Shown: one piece after another, positions 1 through 10,157 of the stretch | Numbering within the stretch: the first letter of the stretch is position 1 | Layout: every line of letters begins with the position of its first letter | From: Malus domestica | Taxonomy: Eukaryota > Streptophyta > Magnoliopsida > Rosales > Rosaceae | Direction of reading: 5' to 3' | DNA length: 64,000 nt | NCBI RefSeq assembly: GCF_042453785.1 | Contig: NC_091671.1 | Location: 39,385,001 to 39,449,000 of the forward strand | Made by a program: the position numbers and the translations under genes | Notes under the pieces: model-generated | What the model was told of the DNA's origin: nothing | What the model saw: the letters and a program-made list of their open reading frames with translations, nothing else | Databases searched by the model: none

Positions 1-1591
1 GCTGTGCTGGCTTGCCATGTGATGACAAGTCTCTAGGAAAGGATATCCCAAGAGATGAGATTGATGAGCTGTTTTTGAAGGCAGTTCCTCAGCTGAAGGA
101 TCTTGTTCCTCTTGATTACTGTGCTGGCATCCCATATGATAAGTCCCTAGGAAAGTATGTCGTGCAAGATGAAAAGGATGAGCTGATTTTGAATCTAGTT
201 CCTCGGCTGGAGGAGCTGCAAAATAAACTAGAAAGCTGGACTAATTGGGCCAATGAGAAGGTCATGCAGGTTTCGCATAGGCTTGGTAAGGAACGACCGG
301 AACTTAAAATACTGAGGCAAGAGAAGGCAGAAGCAGAGAAATTTAAAAAGGAGAAACAAATGTTGGAGGAGAACACGGTGAAGAGAATCTCTGAGTTGGA
401 GAATGCATTAAATAATGCAACTGACCAGGTTGAGAAAGCTACCTCTAAATTCTGTAGGCTTGAGTTGGAGAATTCCACTCTGAAAGAGGAATTGAGTGCT
501 GCCAAAAGAATGGCTATAGAGTCGGTTGCACGTAACCAGGAAGCAATAGAGAGGGAGCAGAAGGCACTGAAAAGGGCCCAGGTATGGGAGGGGCTGAGGA
601 GCGCATTGCAGGCAGAGCTTGAGACAGGAAAGAAGAAGGTGGCTCAACTGCAACAGGATTTAGGCAAGGCAAAAAATGTCCATCATCAAATCGAGGTATG
701 CAACTTCAATGTGTAGATATAACAGTTACCTTTCAAGATTATGTTTTGTGAGCTCACATGTGGGATACTGGTGAACAAGGGCATAAATTCATGACTAGAA
801 TCGTGGGGCCTTGTTTTTCAGAAAATTGTTTGCTTGCTGGGCCGCTAAGTCAACAGTTGTTCTCACTGAGCATAATAATTAATAAGGAAGCTAGTTTTTC
901 AGAGTGAAGAAATAAAGAAAATTTAGTAGAGAGGCAAACACACGTGTAATACTAGCTTTCTTCTATTCAATTTTTTGCTGGTATAATTTTATGGCCCGTT
1001 GCATATTTGGTAATATACATTGCTGTTCTGGTTGTTATTTCTCACTAGTATTACTAAATTTTACAGGCTAGATGGAAAAGGGAGAAGATAGAAAAGGAGA
1101 AAATACTTGCGCAGGCTGACTCCATAAGAAAAGAAAGAGAACAACGTGAAGCTTTGACAAAATTGGAGGAGGACGGGATCAAACTGAGCGCAGAATATGA
1201 TATGCAGGAGTATATGGAAGACATTAGAAAAGTCGAGAGCAAGTTATCAGAACTTAAGTTGAAGTCCGACTCCTCAAGAATTGCAGCACTAAGAAGGGGA
1301 GCTGCCGGAAGCTTTGGAGGTTCCCCGTCGGACAGAAAAAGAGGGCTGGCAACAAAGGGAAACCAAAACGCTACAAGCTCCAAGAAGGTAAGGAATTCGC
1401 CGGATTTGAGACAGGACCGCGAGTGTGTGATGTGCCTATCTGAGGAGATGTCAGTGGTGTTCCTTCCGTGTGCACATCAGGTTGTTTGTGCAAATTGCAA
1501 TGAGCTTCACAAGAAACAAGGAATGAAGGATTGCCCTTCTTGTAGGACCCCGATACAGCGGAGGATCAATGTGCAGCATGCTCATCCTTAG
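1..1591 (+). CDS. RING-finger E3 ubiquitin ligase, RF298/RF4-like (3' part)
   Basis: The C-terminal part of a RING E3 ligase; the gene begins before the window. Two exons are visible: 1-695 (donor GT at 696) and 1067-1591 (acceptor AG at 1065-1066), joining in phase 0, with TAG at 1589-1591. The protein has an N-terminal stretch in which a roughly 38-residue unit beginning CAG(L/I)P is present twice (about 1-120 and 121-230). A long Lys/Glu-rich coiled coil follows, then a C-terminal C3HC4 RING starting CVMC (about 1424), with CAHQVVCANC and CPSCRTPI, ending about 10 residues before the stop. Coiled coil plus extreme C-terminal RING is the layout of the plant RF4/RF298/MIP1 group. Known for the family: RING domains recruit E2 enzymes for ubiquitin transfer. 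The substrate is unknown. Both 'starts' visible in the exons are internal, so the true start lies upstream. Confidence 0.88.
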
Positions 1592-2293
1592 CGTGTAAAC
1601 TTTCTAGCAGAACGGTGACCGGATCAATGGAGGAGACAGTGCTAAACTCATTCCTGCTATATGGTGGGAATTTGTCCTCCTTTCTCTTCTGGGTCACAGT
1701 TCAAATGGTTTAGCTCCAAAAAGATACAGATACAGATACAGATACATAAGAGTTTGTAAAGGGTAGGAAGTTGGTTTTTTCGTTTTATGAAATTTGCCTT
1801 CTGCAGTGCCCCTTCATTCTGTTTCTTTTCAACCTGATTTTTCTGACCTAAAACAAATAAAAATAACTTAATTGTTACAGTTTTCATGTCGTTTGGCGCC
1901 CGGAATTGGGTTGGATTGGAAACACTTTCGGTACTGTTCACTTTTAACGAAAAATCACATTTATACTTTTACCTGTCACTATTCACTATAGCTTTAAAAA
2001 GAACTTTTTGTTAAAAGGGAAGTTTTTTGGGATTTTTCGTTAGTTTTTTTAATTTACTTTGAAGGAAGAAATAAAGAATTTTTTTTTCAGGATGAACTAG
2101 AATATGGATTTCTATTCCTGCAATGGAAAAAAAAAATCATTTACCTCTACCTTCGACATATCTCGAATGTTATGGATTATTCAAACTAATCGTCGGCAAC
2201 TCGCCACAGAATTTTGTGATCCTATGGGGGAGCAATTGATAAAATATAGAGCTTTTAATGTATTTAACAATATTTGAAGGTAATTAACACGAA
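1592..2293. other. 3' flank of RING gene and intergenic DNA
   Basis: Holds the presumed 3' UTR of the RING gene, a short GATACA microsatellite near 1724-1746, and a fragment near 1928-2045 that resembles the 'TACTGTTCAC ... AACGAAAAA' MITE seen complete at 58476-58633. No gene seen. Confidence 0.5.
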
Positions 2294-2375
2294 GTCGATA
2301 TGTCCGAGTGGTTAAGGAGACAGACTTGAAATCTGTTGGGCTTCGCCCGCGCAGGTTCGAACCCTGCTGTCGACG
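2294..2375 (+). tRNA. tRNA-Ser (anticodon UGA)
   Basis: An 82-nt cloverleaf with a class II (long variable arm) layout. The acceptor GTCGATA pairs with TGTCGAC, followed by discriminator G. The anticodon stem-loop CAGACTTGAAATCTG gives UGA. The variable arm is TGGGCTTCGCCCG, and the T arm is GCAGG-TTCGAAC-CCTGC. No intron and no encoded CCA, as expected of a nuclear gene. It is followed at once by a T-rich run (CTTTCTTTTTATTTTATT) typical of a pol III terminator. It stands alone. Confidence 0.95.
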
Positions 2376-2639
2376 ACTTTCTTTTTATTTTATTCTTTAT
2401 TTTGGTTTAATTCTGCTCTACATATTTCAAAGCCTCAAAATTTCCTATCAGCAAGTTAATAATTCCTTCTTATGAAATTATTTACTTACAGAAAAATAAC
2501 GCTCGTATCAAAGAAGAAGATATCCCGTCTTAGACCTAAAGTCAAAACCAACGTTTTTAGAAACCACCCACACTTTTTAACCTGCACTATTTGAAAGCAA
2601 ATGCAGAAGATTCATCCAAAAACGTTGAAACTAACTTCT
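2376..2639. other. Intergenic, nothing recognised
   Basis: AT-rich sequence downstream of the tRNA with no coding signal or repeat structure that I can identify. Confidence 0.4.
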
Positions 2640-2831
2640 AATGGTAAAGAGCGGATCGCGAGGTTTCCTTCAAACTAAAAACTAGAGGTCTTGGATTCGA
2701 ACCCGTTGCTGGTCTGGAAGCCAGACCTGTGATCATGGGAAGGCTGAAATGCCCTGTGAGTCTTCCCAGCCCCCGAAAAAGATAGATAACCGTGATTTGC
2801 CATCAGTTGTCCTCCTTGGAAAAAAAAAAAA
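2640..2831 (+). mobile_element. SINE-like element
   Basis: Contains a good pol III B-box (GGATTCGAACC, 2693-2703) in a non-coding stretch of about 190 bp that ends in a 12-bp poly(A) run (2820-2831). These are the hallmarks of a tRNA-derived SINE. The A-box is weak and I could not identify a target-site duplication, so the 5' end is approximate. Confidence 0.45.
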
Positions 2832-3159
2832 TCGATCGGTAACCTTCCTTGTCAGAGCACACTCACTTCAAGCAACGTGAAATACATGATCTAGTTACTA
2901 CAATGGACCTATAGTGAGCATTGATGAAGTAATCAATTGGAAAAATTATGATGTCTATAGAAAAACCTAATAAAGCTAAGGTGATTCTAGTCGATTGAAA
3001 TTTTGGGTCCAATATTATGGCTCTTGTAGGCATGAGGTAGGCTCTACGTAAAAATGAAATTACTTTAGAGTACTACTCATAATTTTGGGTGTCTTCAGTG
3101 CTACGCAACACTTAATGTTATTATCTTAAAAGTCTCTGTCTTGCACCACTTATGTCCCA

Positions 3160-3590
3160 CCTAGGCACTAAACGGCTGATCACCGTTTCGATTAATCCCT
3201 AGGCGTTTGAAAATTAAGAAAGGGTATCTAGATCTGCATGGGCGCCCATCGAGCTCACTTAGGTTGCGACTCTCACGTAGACAAAAAATAGATAATTTTC
3301 ATTTCGCAATTTATTTTTTCAACAAATTGTAAGAGAATTGTTTAATTTTTGGATGAACACTCATTATATGTTTGTGCCCCATGTTTTCCATATGTTCTAA
3401 TACTTAATAATTCTTGACATTTTATTTTGCAATTTATGTATCCCAATACAATTATGTATTTTTTAAAATATAAGTAGACATTTATTTATATGTTATATAA
3501 TAAATTTAATTCAAATTAAAAAAACCGCCTAGGCACTAGACCCTTATCCGCCCCCCGACTAGCGTCTAGCACCTTTTAGAACCTTGTTAA
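3160..3590. repeat. 'CCTAGGC' interspersed repeat, copy 1
   Basis: Both ends are rich in CTAGGC/GCCTAG motifs (CCTAGGCACTAAACGG at the left, CCGCCTAGGCACTAGACCC at the right) around an AT-rich core that mentions the same words as a second copy in inverted orientation at about 41800-42245 (for example ATACATAAATTATAAAATAAAATG against its complement). Shared ends and core suggest a non-autonomous DNA transposon family. Exact borders are unresolved. Confidence 0.55.
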
Positions 3591-3995
3591 AGCTACATGT
3601 GTTTTAGTTGTTAGATTTAATTTCCACAACTATTAAATCTTTTATTTTCAATCTCATCCATTCATTTTCCGCACCACTCAATGTTTAGTATTATTTAAAA
3701 AGGGAATTGTTATTATTACTCTAAAAATCTTATTCTACACTTCAAACTTTCTATATTAAGAAAGAAAAATACACTTATAAAAAATATAGAATGAGATTTT
3801 TGAAATGCCAATAACATTCTCTTTTAAAAACTGCAAATCTTTGGGGCATCTGGCAATGTGAATTAGGCTTCTAAAAATACCCATCAAATTAAAGGTGGGA
3901 AAAACAGCATCCGTACACCATTGAAAGCTCTGGCCATAAATAGGCCAATGATTGGTTCATTTTCTCATAAAAAGCTACCTACTAATTGCACCAAC

Positions 3996-4199
3996 AGGAT
4001 CCTCTCCGGATCCTTTTGGTGAGGATCCTAGAAATCTGTTAATCATGTTTGTTCATCTTACAACGAGTTAGTTTTTATCAAGTACGACTTATATTTAATT
4101 TTAAATAAAAATATTTTAAATAATTTCTAACCGTATGATGTACGATGAACGGATACAATTTACGGATCCCCAGATTCTCACAAAGAGGGCCCGGATTCC
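3996..4199 (+). mobile_element. MITE with GGATCC-rich terminal inverted repeats, copy 1
   Basis: About 204 bp. The left end AGGATCCTCTCCGGATCC is mirrored by the right end ending in GGGCCCGGATTCCT. The internal words TTTAATTTTAAATAAAAA and ATGTACGATGAACGGA recur at 59064-59263 and, inverted, at 63586-63790. There is no coding capacity. Confidence 0.75.
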
Positions 4200-4845
4200 T
4201 ATTTGCATAGCATGATACAGTGCCAATCAATATTTATTCTCTTACACAAGAATATTGAATATATTTCTTGATCTGACACTGAGATGTATTTTTTCGTCAT
4301 GCCAATTTCATTATAGTTTAACCTCAACATTTTAAGCAGACTCGAATTAGGTCAGTTGATCATAATAGTATGTTCATTCCTCTTAATTACACGATATCAT
4401 CAAAATAAAGTAATTTAGAGTATTACATCGTCGAAAGAAACCCTAAAGCCCAAACCGACCAGATTGACCCGCTTGGTTTGCCACAAATTCAGTAATTGCC
4501 TAATTTCGTTCGGTTTTGTAACTGAATTGATCTAGTTGGATGTCGAACCGGTTTTCAAAATCGAGAGCTGTCGGTGCAACATAACCGGCCGAAGTCATAA
4601 AAAAATATGCCAAAACTCAAAAGAGCCAGGAGTATTCGGACCCCAAACGTTTGGCACCAAACCACTACAGCACCTTCAATGCTATGTCATATGCATGATG
4701 AAATTGTGCCCAGAAGGTAAACCCTACATGCATGTTAGAGAGACCAGTAGCCAGCTGACCCTCTGCTAAAAACCAAAACTGAAAAACCCTACTTCCCATG
4801 ATCTCTAGCAGACAACAAGAACATCTTTAATAATTCCACATTCAC

Positions 4846-4880
<35 letters not shown>

Positions 4881-4984
4881 CGTAGGAGAGACAAGGACAA
4901 GGGGAGGCACTCAGATATATATTCTCACTGATCGTTTCCGTCTTTCAAAAGTGAAAAACCTAAAACTGCATTATTTGATATCAG
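4200..4984. other. Intergenic with CT microsatellite
   Basis: No gene seen. A (CT)n microsatellite lies at about 4850-4877. The short open frame near 4536-4769 has no recognisable family or gene context. Confidence 0.5.
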
Positions 4985-5122
4985 TGTTTTAAAAACAAGC
5001 CTTTGAGGCGCGCCTAGCTAGCTGGCCTTCGAGGCGGGGTAGTGAAGAGATGCCTCTGCCTAACGAGAGTAGACTTAAACTGGCCCTACTCTCGCTAGAC
5101 GCCTGAGGTGTTAGTTGGGGCC

Positions 5123-5183
<61 letters not shown>

Positions 5184-5400
5184 GTTAGGTTTCTCTCCAA
5201 CGGTGAAGAAACTTTTTACTTGATTGTTGATTATTCTACAATAATGTTTGATTTCGACTCTATTATTGATTATATTATAAATATATATAATATATATATT
5301 AATAATTTTAGATCCCGTGAGATTTTACCTCACACCTTAAGCCTTTCTCCTAGGCGAGGTATTCATAAAATGCCTTGACTTCATCTTTGCCTTTCAAAAC
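4985..5400. repeat. Interspersed repeat with GCCTTGAGGCG-like ends and a 41-bp poly(T)
   Basis: Left end TTTTAAAAACAAGCCTTTGAGG and right end ...CTTTGCCTTTCAAAACG are approximately inverted, as in a MITE. The interior carries a pure T run (about 5140-5180) and an ATATAT tract. Probably a small non-autonomous DNA transposon; borders are approximate. Confidence 0.45.
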
Positions 5401-5934
5401 GTTGTTTGATATTGAACCATCGAAAATGCTGTTATGTTTCAGTGTATCTAAATGGAAAAGAATGATATGAATGATGAGAATTATACGTGGGGACATCAGA
5501 AAAGAGCTGTCAATTTACTGAAAACATAGGTGCGTACTAAGTGCTTACAGGGTCCATGGCCATGCAATCGGCTTCTTTCTTGATGCATCAAATCCAGCTA
5601 GACCCACCCCTTTAATTCATAAATTAACAAATCCCCAACTTACCTAATCTTTTATACATACATGTATGTAATTATCTGTGCCTCCCTACCCTCATTTAAT
5701 AATTCTTCCATCTTTCAGAGAATGCGGATTCCATTTTTGTCAACATTTGTTGTCCAGCACTCTTGGCTTTTCTGATATATTGTCACCATTTTATCTGTAT
5801 TTTGCAGGCTGATACCGTTCTTAGTCAAGGGAGTGTCTTGTGGAGGAGGGAACTCTATTCTGGGATATTTATGTGACGGTAGATTAAGCAATCAACCAAG
5901 CACTGTTATGAATTTTAACTTTTTCACGTATTGA
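5401..5934. other. Intergenic, nothing recognised
   Basis: No convincing coding region, RNA gene or repeat structure found in this AT-rich stretch. Confidence 0.4.
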
Positions 5935-6790
5935 CAAAGGTATCTGAGTTGTAGGTAAGGCAATCTCCAACCGAAGGGTCAAGAGGGTCAAAGGGCCGAA
6001 AATAGTCTGAAAACCGTCTCAAACCGAATGCTAGGCTAAAGGGCTCATGGGCCTCACTGGACAAAAAAGGGCCAAAGGACCAATTGGCTGGCCCAAAGCA
6101 GCCAGCTAGCCAGCGCCGGGCTGGGCCAAAATTTTCATTCTTCTCGTTTTCAGGTATTGCCCCATATGTCAACTGCTCACGAGGTGATATATATCTATAT
6201 ATAAGGAATTTCACCTTAAGAGGCTTATGACTCATTTGAAACTCTTTTAAAATGGCTGAAATCGCTTTTGTGAAAATGTTTTTGAAACCAATCTTTAATA
6301 AAAATGCAAGTGAATTATGGGTAAGCACTTAAAGTGAATCCTGGAATAACACTTAAAGTGCTTCATACAAGAAACACATAATTGGTGCTTCTTGCAAGAA
6401 GCACTTGAAGTGCTTTTGGAATCCAAAAACATTTTTTAACAAAGGCATCCGAGTTATAGGTAAGTTCTCCTCGTTTGTAGGTCTTGCCTCATTTGTTAGC
6501 TTCTCATGAGGTGACACGTACATATATATAAGGATTTCACCTTAAGAGACTTACAATCCATTTGGAAGTGTTTTAAATTGGTTTGAAAGCGTTTTTTGTG
6601 AAATTGTTTATGAAGTCAATCTTTAGTAAAAATACAAGTGGATTTTAGAAAAACATTTGAAGTGAATCTTACAAGAAGCACATAACTGGCGCTTCTTGCA
6701 GAAATTATTTTAAGTGATTTTGGAACCTATAAACATTTTCTCTAAAAACAATTTCGGTCATTTTAAAAATACTTCCAAATGAGCCCTCCT
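5935..6790 (+). repeat. Tandem direct duplication of an AT-rich element
   Basis: Two diverged copies of a roughly 345-bp sequence (about 5935-6436 and 6440-6790). Both run from CAAAGG(T/C)ATC(T/C)GAGTT, through a block ending TATAAGGA(A)TTTCACCTTAAGAG, to palindromic CTTCTTGCA(AG)AAG words. The first copy is longer because it contains the MITE fragment at 5959-6133. Related single pieces occur near 46920-47130 and 58690-58920. Confidence 0.6.
5959..6133. mobile_element. MITE fragment (CTCCAACCGAAGG family)
   Basis: Inserted after a TAA in the first copy of the tandem repeat. It contains CAATCTCCAACCGAAGG and GGGCCAAAGGACCAA words also found in the intact element at 29518-30089. The second tandem copy lacks it, which supports insertion. 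Its right end is degraded. Confidence 0.55.
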
Positions 6791-7106
6791 TAGTCAGGCC
6801 AAGATCCTTAGAATTTTATGTACCATGTCAAATATTTGACCTGTTACTTTGTCAAATTGTATTAACCTGACATCGAATATTAAACAAGAGAATTGGCTTA
6901 ACGATAATTTGACAACATAACATGTTCAACAAGAAGGTGATGTTCTTTTCGTATGTGTATGTATACGTATTACGTTACGTATACTTCAAGAATAATGGGC
7001 CTTTTTTAGATTTTATGATGATGAGAAGGGGAGCCCACGGGCCCTACACACCACCTCGTTCTCAAAATATTGGGCTCCACTCCGAGCAGTCCAGCTCTCA
7101 TTAGGT

Positions 7107-7258
7107 GAGAAATTTTTTAATGTGCTGGGAATACAATTTGATATAATAAGTGTCATAATATAAGTTGTTGAATTTTATTTTATTTTTTTAATTTTCAACC
7201 AATTGTATTATTACAGTTGGTATACGGGAGGGTATTTCCAATACATTCAAAAATCTCT
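7107..7258. mobile_element. Short palindromic MITE (GAGAAATTTTT family), copy 1
   Basis: Starts GAGAAATTTTTTAATGTGC and ends AAAAATCTCTC, with an internal inverted pair AGTGTCATAATATAAG / TTGTATTATTACAG. Same family as 11508-11638 and 26064-26216. The flanks CATTAGGT and CACTAGGC look like a decayed target-site duplication. Confidence 0.6.
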
Positions 7259-7842
7259 CCCACTAGGCTAGCACAGGAGAGTTGGATACGCCGGATTTCA
7301 GGTGACGTGGCTTTCGCAATAAGAATCCTACTTGCATTGCATCCATGGTCTGTGGTTGTCGGGTTCTCAATTTTCATATTAATTTTTTCTTCCCTCTTTC
7401 AAATAATAATTATTTACATTTATTTTTCTATAGTTATTATTGAACGTCGTTACTTGAAAAATAATTAACATTATCTTAATCAAAATCCCAAAAACGACAT
7501 TGCTCTAGAGTCCAATAAACAATTAGGCAGGCTATATACAAATAGTAAAAATGCATCACCATTTCTTTCTTTTCCTGGAGCAGTTGGGAATAGGATTGTA
7601 GGATTCACCTTCTCGAAACATTTTTGTACGGAATTGGAATTAAATATAATCACGTGGTACAACATGTCACATATTACGGACGATACAGTTGATGTATCTC
7701 ATTTTGAAGTATGCATTCAATCTTTTATAGTGGTGGTTATTTTGGTTTTTATAAAGCTTAGAGCCAATTTAAATTTGCTTTTTAGGTTTCTATTTGAATA
7801 AAAACATCTTTTCAACAAAAAAAATATGGGATCTTTCTTATC

Positions 7843-8561
7843 ACTCTAATTTCTTCAAAGTAACAACATTGGAGGCATAACTTGGCCAACTAAATATTAG
7901 TTATTTGAAAATATGGGACGAGTTGACAGGTGCACACAAGAGGCAGACCAGTTGACCCAACTCAAGGTCCAACTACGAGCTTTTTAACTGCAGCAACTTA
8001 AATATTAGTTATTGGAGTTGAAATTATCGTTGTTGCTGGCACTAGACTTGCTCTTCAATGGATCCTCGTTAAGAGATTTAGATTGTACTCATTCCAATTA
8101 CCAGACTTATAAAGCCCGATATTGTTATTTTTGTTTCACTGCCTCCTCGTGTCAAGATTAGGTAATTTGCGCGCTTGCTACGTTCCTTAGATGTGTTAGC
8201 TATTTCTCAGGCTTTCTCTCCGAAAACGAACCCTAATTCCCCATCCCCCATCACCACCATGGTAGGCTACTATCCTACCACAAAAGTTGATAGGGCAAAT
8301 ATTTGAGTAATGCATCGCTAGCACGATGGATGTGCGATCCGTCGAGTTATCATGAATCATTAGATCAACGGGTAGAGCCAATGTTGACCTTTTATCTAAT
8401 AAATGCATCTCTTTCAAAAGTTTGGGTTTATATATACATTAACTCTAGAATTACTATAGTTATCCGGATAGCAGATACCATTAAACAAACTATAACTAAT
8501 TTAATGAGTCATTTGCAGTTTCACTATTTGATTTTTTTCATGCTTACACATGCATGACTTA
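7843..8561 (-). pseudogene. Decayed nuclear 18S rRNA fragment (antisense)
   Basis: Read on the minus strand, this matches the 5' third of plant 18S rRNA over about 720 bp. It runs from near CATGCATGTGTAAGTATGAA (about nt 40 of the gene) through the GAAACTGCGAATGGCTC-like and TTCTAGAGCTAATAC-like segments to the CTTTGAAGAAATTAGAGTG segment. Many differences are C-to-T or G-to-A (for example the CCGCGGCTGCTGG region reads TCGTTGTTGCTGG on the plus strand), as expected of methylated, unselected DNA. The end nearest the 18S 5' terminus stops at the TTA that flanks the MITE at 8562. Confidence 0.88.
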
Positions 8562-8878
8562 GGTATCGTTTGGTATGCAGACGAGACAGGACGGAACGGA
8601 ATGGGACGGGACGGGACGGGACAGGACGGGATGAAATGGAGAGGGAGCAAAGATGCCCTCGGATGGAAACAAGGAGGAAGAAGAAGGAGACGAAGAGGTT
8701 ATAATTTTGTGTTCCACGGATGTGGAACGAGTCGTTCCAGGGTGGTGAGACGAAACGAAAATTCATCCGAAACTCGTCCCGTAGAACAGCGCGTTCCACC
8801 CGTTTTAGGCGCACCAAACGTGAGACGGAACACCTCGTCTCACTCCGTTTCGTCCCGTCCCACGTACCAAACGGTACC
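8562..8878. mobile_element. Tourist-like MITE, first of a tandem pair
   Basis: Terminal inverted repeats GGTATCGTTTGGTATGCAG and ...CCAAACGGTACC, flanked by the 3-bp duplication TTA (8559-8561 and 8879-8881), as for PIF/Harbinger MITEs. The interior is GGGAC/GGAAC-rich with no transposase. The ORFs across it are products of the simple repeat and not genes. Confidence 0.82.
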
Positions 8879-8881
8879 TTA

Positions 8882-9166
8882 GGTACCGTTTGGTACGCAG
8901 ACGGGACGGGACATGACGGAATAGGACGGAACGGATGATGTAAATATTGAAAAAGATAAGGAGAAATTTTGTCATAAAATGTTATAAATTTGTGTTCTAC
9001 GGATGTGGAACAGGTCGTTCCAGGGGGAAGAGGTGGAACGAAAAATCAGCCAAATTTTGTCCCATGGGACAACCCGTTCCACAGTTTTTAGGCGCACCAA
9101 ACGTAGGACGGAACGGCTCGTCCCATTCTGTCCCGTCTCGTCCCGTCTCACGTACCAAACGGTACC
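8882..9166. mobile_element. Tourist-like MITE, second of a tandem pair
   Basis: Same family as the preceding element: ends GGTACCGTTTGGTACGCAG and CACGTACCAAACGGTACC, flanked by TTA at 8879-8881 and 9167-9169. It shares the central TTA with its neighbour. Confidence 0.83.
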
Positions 9167-9169
9167 TTA

Positions 9170-10157
9170 ATCCACACATTTTATAATGCATGGCTTAGTT
9201 ATAACTCGTTATTGTACTTTAGTTCGACATAATTATATGGCTCGAATCTTTAGTATTCTCTTATTTATTACATGTGTCTACTATTCTCTAAAACAACTTG
9301 AGCAGGGGCCTACACTCTATGTTTATTTACTTGGTCGAATAGAAGTCATGAATTGGGTAAGGGAAAAAGTAATGTGATTCGAACTATAGTCCTCCTAGTT
9401 TATTTGATTCTTGATTTTTCAAGTATTTGATTACGGATTTCAAGTTAGATCCCGTCAATTCCATATGTGAAGAGAGCTTAGAAATTGGAATGATTTCGAT
9501 ACCCATATTTTAACATACCCAGGAAATTGAAAATCAAAATCATTTCGATTTCTAACATCAGTAAGTATAAATGTGTTATAAATTAAACTAAGGGCTTTTT
9601 TACTTAACAAAAATGGAAATAGGAAAGAATCAGAAAGTTTAAACATAAGAGAGGTAAGAAAAGGGAATCATATCAACTAGTCTCCTAATTAATCTAATTT
9701 TTTATTATTAGGTATTTGATTACGAATTTCAAATTTTTTGTTACACTTTTTCAAATTCCTGCGTGTAGGTAAACGCAAAAAAAAGGTTAAAAGCGTCAAA
9801 TAATTCCGTTACCCATATTTTAGTAAACGCAAGAAACTTAAAAATCAAAATAATTCTAATTCTTTTTTCTTGTAAATAAACATGCCCTTCACCGTTAATA
9901 AATGATTCAAACTTAAGTGCAAAGGCGAAAGCGTATTGATGCGACTAACTTAGGCTAAAATCATCATGACTATGGTTGACTGCCAAATGTCACCAACCCA
10001 TTTCTCAGAAGACTCCTTCAAACATTTTCATCTCACACCAAAACAACCCTCACAGAGCCACAGTTGAAAACAACTCTGCATCTTCCCTTCTCTCCAATTC
10101 CTCCCTTTAAAAAGCCCCACGCTCTCTCAAACTCCCACCAACAAAAACTCCACCACA
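9170..10157. other. Intergenic and promoter side of the EEP gene
   Basis: An AT-rich region with a diverged direct repeat: GTATTTGATTACGGATTTCAA near 9423 and again, slightly changed, near 9713, each followed by AAATCAAAAT(C/A)ATT words. No gene seen. The last 150 bp are C-rich, consistent with the 5' UTR of the gene starting at 10158. Confidence 0.5.

Noticed and set aside
2640..2720. A second tRNA gene around the GGATTCGAACC box
   Set aside because: No acceptor or anticodon stems can be formed; it fits a SINE promoter better.
8196..8417. Minus-strand frame of 73 codons
   Set aside because: It falls inside the antisense 18S rRNA fragment, which is non-coding.
8550..9186. Several overlapping open frames rich in Gly/Arg/Asp (about 60-110 codons)
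   Set aside because: They lie wholly inside the two GGGAC-repeat MITEs; open frames arise from the simple sequence.
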